A stretch of DNA of 64,000 nucleotides, taken from Telmatospirillum siberiense. GTDB taxonomy: Bacteria; Pseudomonadota; Alphaproteobacteria; Rhodospirillales; Magnetospirillaceae. Below are positions 61,244-64,000 of the stretch, in pieces. Numbering within the stretch: the stretch's first letter is position 1; each line of letters opens with the position of its first letter. The stretch is taken from NCBI RefSeq assembly GCF_002845745.1, contig NZ_PIUM01000027.1:23737-87736 (forward strand), given 5' to 3'. The translations under genes and the position numbers were made by a program. Below the pieces are notes generated by a model. It saw only the letters and a list, made by a program, of their open reading frames with translations. It did no database searches and was not told the DNA's origin.

Positions 61244-62527
61244 TCAATTGGCCATCATGTGGGACGGCAGCCACAGGGCGATCTCCGGCACGAAGGCGCA
61301 GAGAATGGTCACCAGCAGAATGGCCACCAGATATGGGCAGCATTCGCCGGCCAGTTTCCATATTCCCACCTTGGCGAAGCTTTCCACGGCGAACAGGCAC
61401 ATGCCGACCGGGGGTGTCAGATTGCCGATCATGATCAGGAGCGTCATCACCACGCCGAAATTGACCATGTCGACATTAAACAGGGGGCAGATCTTCATGA
61501 AGATCGGCAGGGTGATCAGGAAGATGGCATTGCCGTCCAGGAAGCAGCCCAGCACCAGCACCACGCCGATGACGATCCACAGGAAGTCGCCCTGGGTCGA
61601 GCCCATCGCGGTAAGCTGCATGATCAACTCGTCCGGGATACGCTGGAAAATGGTGAACCAGCCGAAGAAATTGGCGGTGGCGATGATGAACATCAGCCCG
61701 CAGGTCTGCTTGAGCGAGGTGAACAGAACCGGCGGCAGGTCCGAGACCTTCAAGTCGTGATACCAGAAGCCCAGAAACCCGGCATAGAGCGAGGCGATCA
61801 CCGAAGCCTCGGTGGGGGTGAAATAGCCGGTGGTGATGCCCCCGATGATGAAAACCGGCGTCATCAGCGCCCAGAAGGCCTCGCGGAAACTGACCAGCAC
61901 TTCGCGCAAGGATGAGCGCTCGTCCTTCGGCAGGCCGCGCGGCTTGGCCATCAGGCCGATGGCGATCATCATGGCGATGCCCATGACCACGCCGGGGACG
62001 GCGCCGGCCAGGAACAACCGGGCCACCGAAACATTGGTGATGGCACCGTAGAGGACGAAGGGAATCGATGGTGGGATGACCGGCCCGATGGTCGAGGCCG
62101 AGGCCACGATGGCCGCCGAGATGGTCGCCTTGTAGCCGGCGTCGAGCATGGCCTTGTGCTGGATCTGGCCGAGGCCGGCGGCGTCGGCCACCGCCGATCC
62201 CGACATGCCGGAGAAGATCATCGAGGAGACCACGGCAACCTGGCCGACACCGCCGGCGACATGGCCGACCAGCGCCCGGGCGAAACGGAAGATGCGCTGG
62301 GTGGTCCCGCCGGTATTCATCAGATTGCCGGCCAGAATGAAGAACGGAATGGCCAGCAGGGTGAAGCCGGTGGTGCCGAAATACATGCGCTGAGGCAGCA
62401 TGGCCAGAAATTCGGCCCGTCCCTGGCCGACGAAGAAGACGACGGCGGTAAGGCCGATGGCGACGGCGATCGGCACATCCAGTGCCAGCATAACCAGCAA
62501 TATGCCGAAAATGGCCAAAGTCAGCAT
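61244..62527 (-). CDS. dctM: TRAP transporter large permease subunit (DctM type)
   Basis: Inner-membrane protein of 427 residues, standard length, with about twelve transmembrane helices. Landmarks are LDVPIAVAIGLTAVVFF, IFSGMSGSAVADAAGLG (re-entrant hairpin, sodium site region), IGPVIPPSIPFVLYG and GYFTPTEASVIASLYA. It transports C4-dicarboxylates or other organic acids in known members. Placed between dctP and dctQ in one operon. Confidence 0.94.
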   Translation of the reverse strand: MLTLAIFGILLVMLALDVPIAVAIGLTAVVFFVGQGRAEFLAMLPQRMYFGTTGFTLLAIPFFILAGNLMNTGGTTQRIFRFARALVGHVAGGVGQVAVVSSMIFSGMSGSAVADAAGLGQIQHKAMLDAGYKATISAAIVASASTIGPVIPPSIPFVLYGAITNVSVARLFLAGAVPGVVMGIAMMIAIGLMAKPRGLPKDERSSLREVLVSFREAFWALMTPVFIIGGITTGYFTPTEASVIASLYAGFLGFWYHDLKVSDLPPVLFTSLKQTCGLMFIIATANFFGWFTIFQRIPDELIMQLTAMGSTQGDFLWIVIGVVLVLGCFLDGNAIFLITLPIFMKICPLFNVDMVNFGVVMTLLIMIGNLTPPVGMCLFAVESFAKVGIWKLAGECCPYLVAILLVTILCAFVPEIALWLPSHMMAN

Positions 62528-62656
62528 GGAATCCCCTTCCTCCCGAACGATGGTGCGGAGGACCGCGAAACGGGCCGGCCCGCCCTCCCCCCGAAGGCGG
62601 CGGCCGATGAGCCGAAGGGCGCCGTCCGGGCGGAAATCCCGGACGGCGTCGCCCTC

Positions 62657-63649
62657 TTATTGGTTGGCCTTGTCGGCGATGGTCATGAACCGGGCGAAGT
62701 TGTCGGCGCCGACGCGCGCCTTCACCTTATCCCAGGCCGGTCCCATCGCGTCCTTCCAGGGCTTCAGGTCGGGATGGGCCACCACCATTCCCTTGGTGGT
62801 TTCGAGATCCTTCAACTGTTCGGCCTCGGCATCGCGCAGAAGCTTGCGGGCGAGCAGCGCCGACGAGCGGGATTCCTCGCGGACGATGGCCTGCTGCTCG
62901 GGCGTCAGCTTTTCCCAGCTGCGCTTGTTCACCACATGGACCATCGAGGAATAGGTGTAGTTGACGATGGTCATGTATTTCTGGGTTTCGTAAAGCTTCA
63001 GCGAATAGATGGTGCCGATGGGGTTTTCCTGCCCGTCGACCACGCCCTGCTTCATCGCCATCACCAGCTCGGAGAAGGCGATGGTGGCCGCGTTGCCGCC
63101 AGCCGCCTCGACGAAGGCCTGATAGGCGAAGGCCGGAGGCGTGCGGATCTTCATGCCCTTCATGTCGGCCGGCACCATGACCGGCTGCTTGGAGTTGGTG
63201 AGCTGGCGGAATCCCCATTCCCAATCCGACAGATGCACCAGATTCTTCTTGAGCAAGTCGGGCGCCGCCCATTCCTTGAATTCGCCATCGATGACCTTGT
63301 CCGCGGCCTGGTAATTCTTGAAGGCGAAGGGGGTCGAAATCACGTCGTAGAACGGCAGATGCTTGGCGAGCTGATCCTGTCCGGACAGGCTCATGTCGAC
63401 GGCGCCGATCAGAACCTGCTCCAGAACCTCCGGTGGAGAGCCCAGCGCGTTGTTGCCGAACAGCTCGATCTTCACCGCGCCGTTGGTGCGCTTTTCGACA
63501 TTCTGTTTGAATTGCTTGGCCGCGACATCGCAAGGATGTCCGTCGGGGGCGAAATGCCCAAGCTTCAAATCGACGGCTCCGACGGTGCCGGCACCACCGA
63601 AGACCATCATCATGGCCAGAACTGCGAGTTTCCTCATCCCAAACCTCAT
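62657..63649 (-). CDS. dctP: TRAP transporter periplasmic substrate-binding protein (DctP type)
   Basis: A 330-residue periplasmic protein with a signal peptide (RKLAVLAMMMVFGGAGTVGAV). The DctP fold is recognised from LKLGHFAPDGHPCDVAAKQF, the VDMSLSGQDQLAKHLP segment, MKGMKIRTPPAFAYQAF with the carboxylate-binding Arg, and AFSELVMAMKQGVVDGQENP. It gives the transporter its specificity, which I cannot predict. GAGG six bases before the ATG. First gene of the dctPMQ operon. Confidence 0.94.
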   Translation of the reverse strand: MRFGMRKLAVLAMMMVFGGAGTVGAVDLKLGHFAPDGHPCDVAAKQFKQNVEKRTNGAVKIELFGNNALGSPPEVLEQVLIGAVDMSLSGQDQLAKHLPFYDVISTPFAFKNYQAADKVIDGEFKEWAAPDLLKKNLVHLSDWEWGFRQLTNSKQPVMVPADMKGMKIRTPPAFAYQAFVEAAGGNAATIAFSELVMAMKQGVVDGQENPIGTIYSLKLYETQKYMTIVNYTYSSMVHVVNKRSWEKLTPEQQAIVREESRSSALLARKLLRDAEAEQLKDLETTKGMVVAHPDLKPWKDAMGPAWDKVKARVGADNFARFMTIADKANQ

Positions 63650-63840
63650 TATTTATTTTAGGCGGCGGTTTCCGACACCATTATTATCGACGACCGGCGC
63701 CCCGATTCGTCGGAAATACTGTGACTCTGTTCAAAATCTCCCGCAAGAGGACGACATGGAGGATCTCATTCCGGAGACCTCCGTCTCAACCATATATATC
63801 ACACTATTGGTATTTCTGACATATCAGTTGAGGCGGCAAA
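63650..63840. other. Upstream region of dctP, no gene recognised
   Basis: About 190 bases. It holds the leftward promoter region of dctP (AT-rich near 63640-63660). A rightward frame from 63756 is hydrophobic at its start but runs into the dispersed repeat and intron segment and lacks family features. Confidence 0.5.
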
Positions 63841-63910
63841 CAGGGCAAGCGGGTGACCGCGCGCGCGTTGTTTTTCCGAGCGTGTTTTGGTCGCGTTGGC
63901 GCGTTGAGCG
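63841..63910 (+). repeat. Dispersed repeat of the 70-base family, copy 3 (intron target)
   Basis: Closely similar to 34738-34808 across its length, ending GCGTTGAGCG at 63910. The next base starts the putative group II intron. Confidence 0.7.
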
Positions 63911-64000
63911 GTGCGTCAGGAAAGCTGGCGCGATCCGGCCGGTGGAAGTCCGGCCCAGGTAAGGGGTAGCGCCCGCCTGGTAACGAGTGTTGCGGGGTCG
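63911..64000 (+). mobile_element. Putative group II intron, 5' end (runs off the window)
   Basis: The segment begins GTGCG, the consensus start of group II introns. It continues with hairpin-forming runs such as CCGGCCGGTGGAAGTCCGGCC and CCAGG...CCTGG and ends AACGAGTGTTGCGGGG, a style I associate with domain I of bacterial group II introns. Similarity to the other copy of the host repeat stops exactly at this point, which supports a precise insertion. The maturase gene would lie outside the window. Confidence 0.5.

Noticed and set aside
63756..63962. Short rightward frame with a hydrophobic start near the window end
   Set aside because: Runs through the dispersed repeat and the putative intron start; no ribosome-binding site or homology.
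1..64000. CRISPR arrays, prophage, rRNA genes, complete insertion sequences
   Set aside because: No regularly spaced direct repeats, phage structural genes, rRNA sequence or transposase gene was found; mobile signals are limited to small repeats, the tRNA-linked patch and the partial group II intron.

Overview
The window is GC-rich, gene-dense DNA from an alphaproteobacterium, most likely a member of the Rhodospirillales. Supporting this are a protein of the alphaproteobacterial ATPase-inhibitor zeta family (DUF1476), the aerobic-type cobaltochelatase pair CobS/CobT with a J-domain gene beside it, an extensin-like lipoprotein, RHH and DUF2889 proteins, COQ7, and the xerD / aroK-aroB arrangement. 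I cannot fix the genus. Most of the window is ordinary chromosome.

Layout. 1-2632: trehalose-6-phosphate synthase (cut by the window edge) overlapping a GH15 hydrolase. 2633-3842: repeats and a short zeta-like protein. 3901-11245 (minus): pheT, pheS, rplT, rpmI, infC, thrS, with a repeat-rich insert between rpmI and infC. 11416-17585: methyltransferase, LysE exporter, two glycosyltransferases, hydrolase, epimerase, TPR protein. 17602-20606: leuA with a possible leucine leader, then phoH behind a strong terminator. 21603-25169: a three-gene cluster (HAD-UbiA, DprE1-like, DprE2-like) predicted to make polyprenyl-phosphate arabinose. 25224-28055 (minus): YjbQ-like protein, queC, hldE. 28254-30904: a translationally coupled pair of paralogous degenerate GGDEF/EAL-like proteins. 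31331-33857: cobV, cobC, accA. 34003-36017: a Tat-exported superoxide dismutase, a Tat-exported NTF2-like protein and a structured segment between two terminators that may be an RNA gene. 36077-39599 (minus): cobT, cobS, J-domain protein. 39720-44262: bolA, an RHH regulator, and an overlapping shikimate/CorC/DUF2889 run. 44529-47407: small membrane protein, large exported protein, xerD. 47428-52331: FliL-like protein, gluQ, esterase, HNH nuclease, coq7, dsbB, yqaA. 52552-54653: tRNA-Leu followed by a foreign-looking patch, with a chimeric ORF carrying half a metallo-beta-lactamase and a membrane-anchored Mrr-like nuclease. 55138-57467: a periplasmic tetraheme cytochrome and a Tat-exported flavoprotein reductase. 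58623-60494: hybrid sensor kinase. 60699-63649 (minus): a TRAP transporter. The last 90 bases look like the 5' end of a group II intron inside a dispersed repeat.

How the genes work together. The translation genes form the classic thrS-infC-rpmI-rplT-pheST block, with infC predicted to start at a rare AUA codon. The cytochrome/flavoprotein pair, the kinase and the TRAP system look like a sensing, uptake and periplasmic respiration module for an organic acid, although the substrate cannot be read from sequence. The cobalamin genes are in two separate places. Several palindromic repeats sit exactly at gene 3' ends, and in some cases they supply the stop codon and probably the terminator.

The most unusual items are the paralogous EAL-like pair, the arabinose-donor cluster in a Gram-negative, the exported reductase system, the repeat families with the group II intron boundary, and the candidate RNA at 35653-36017.
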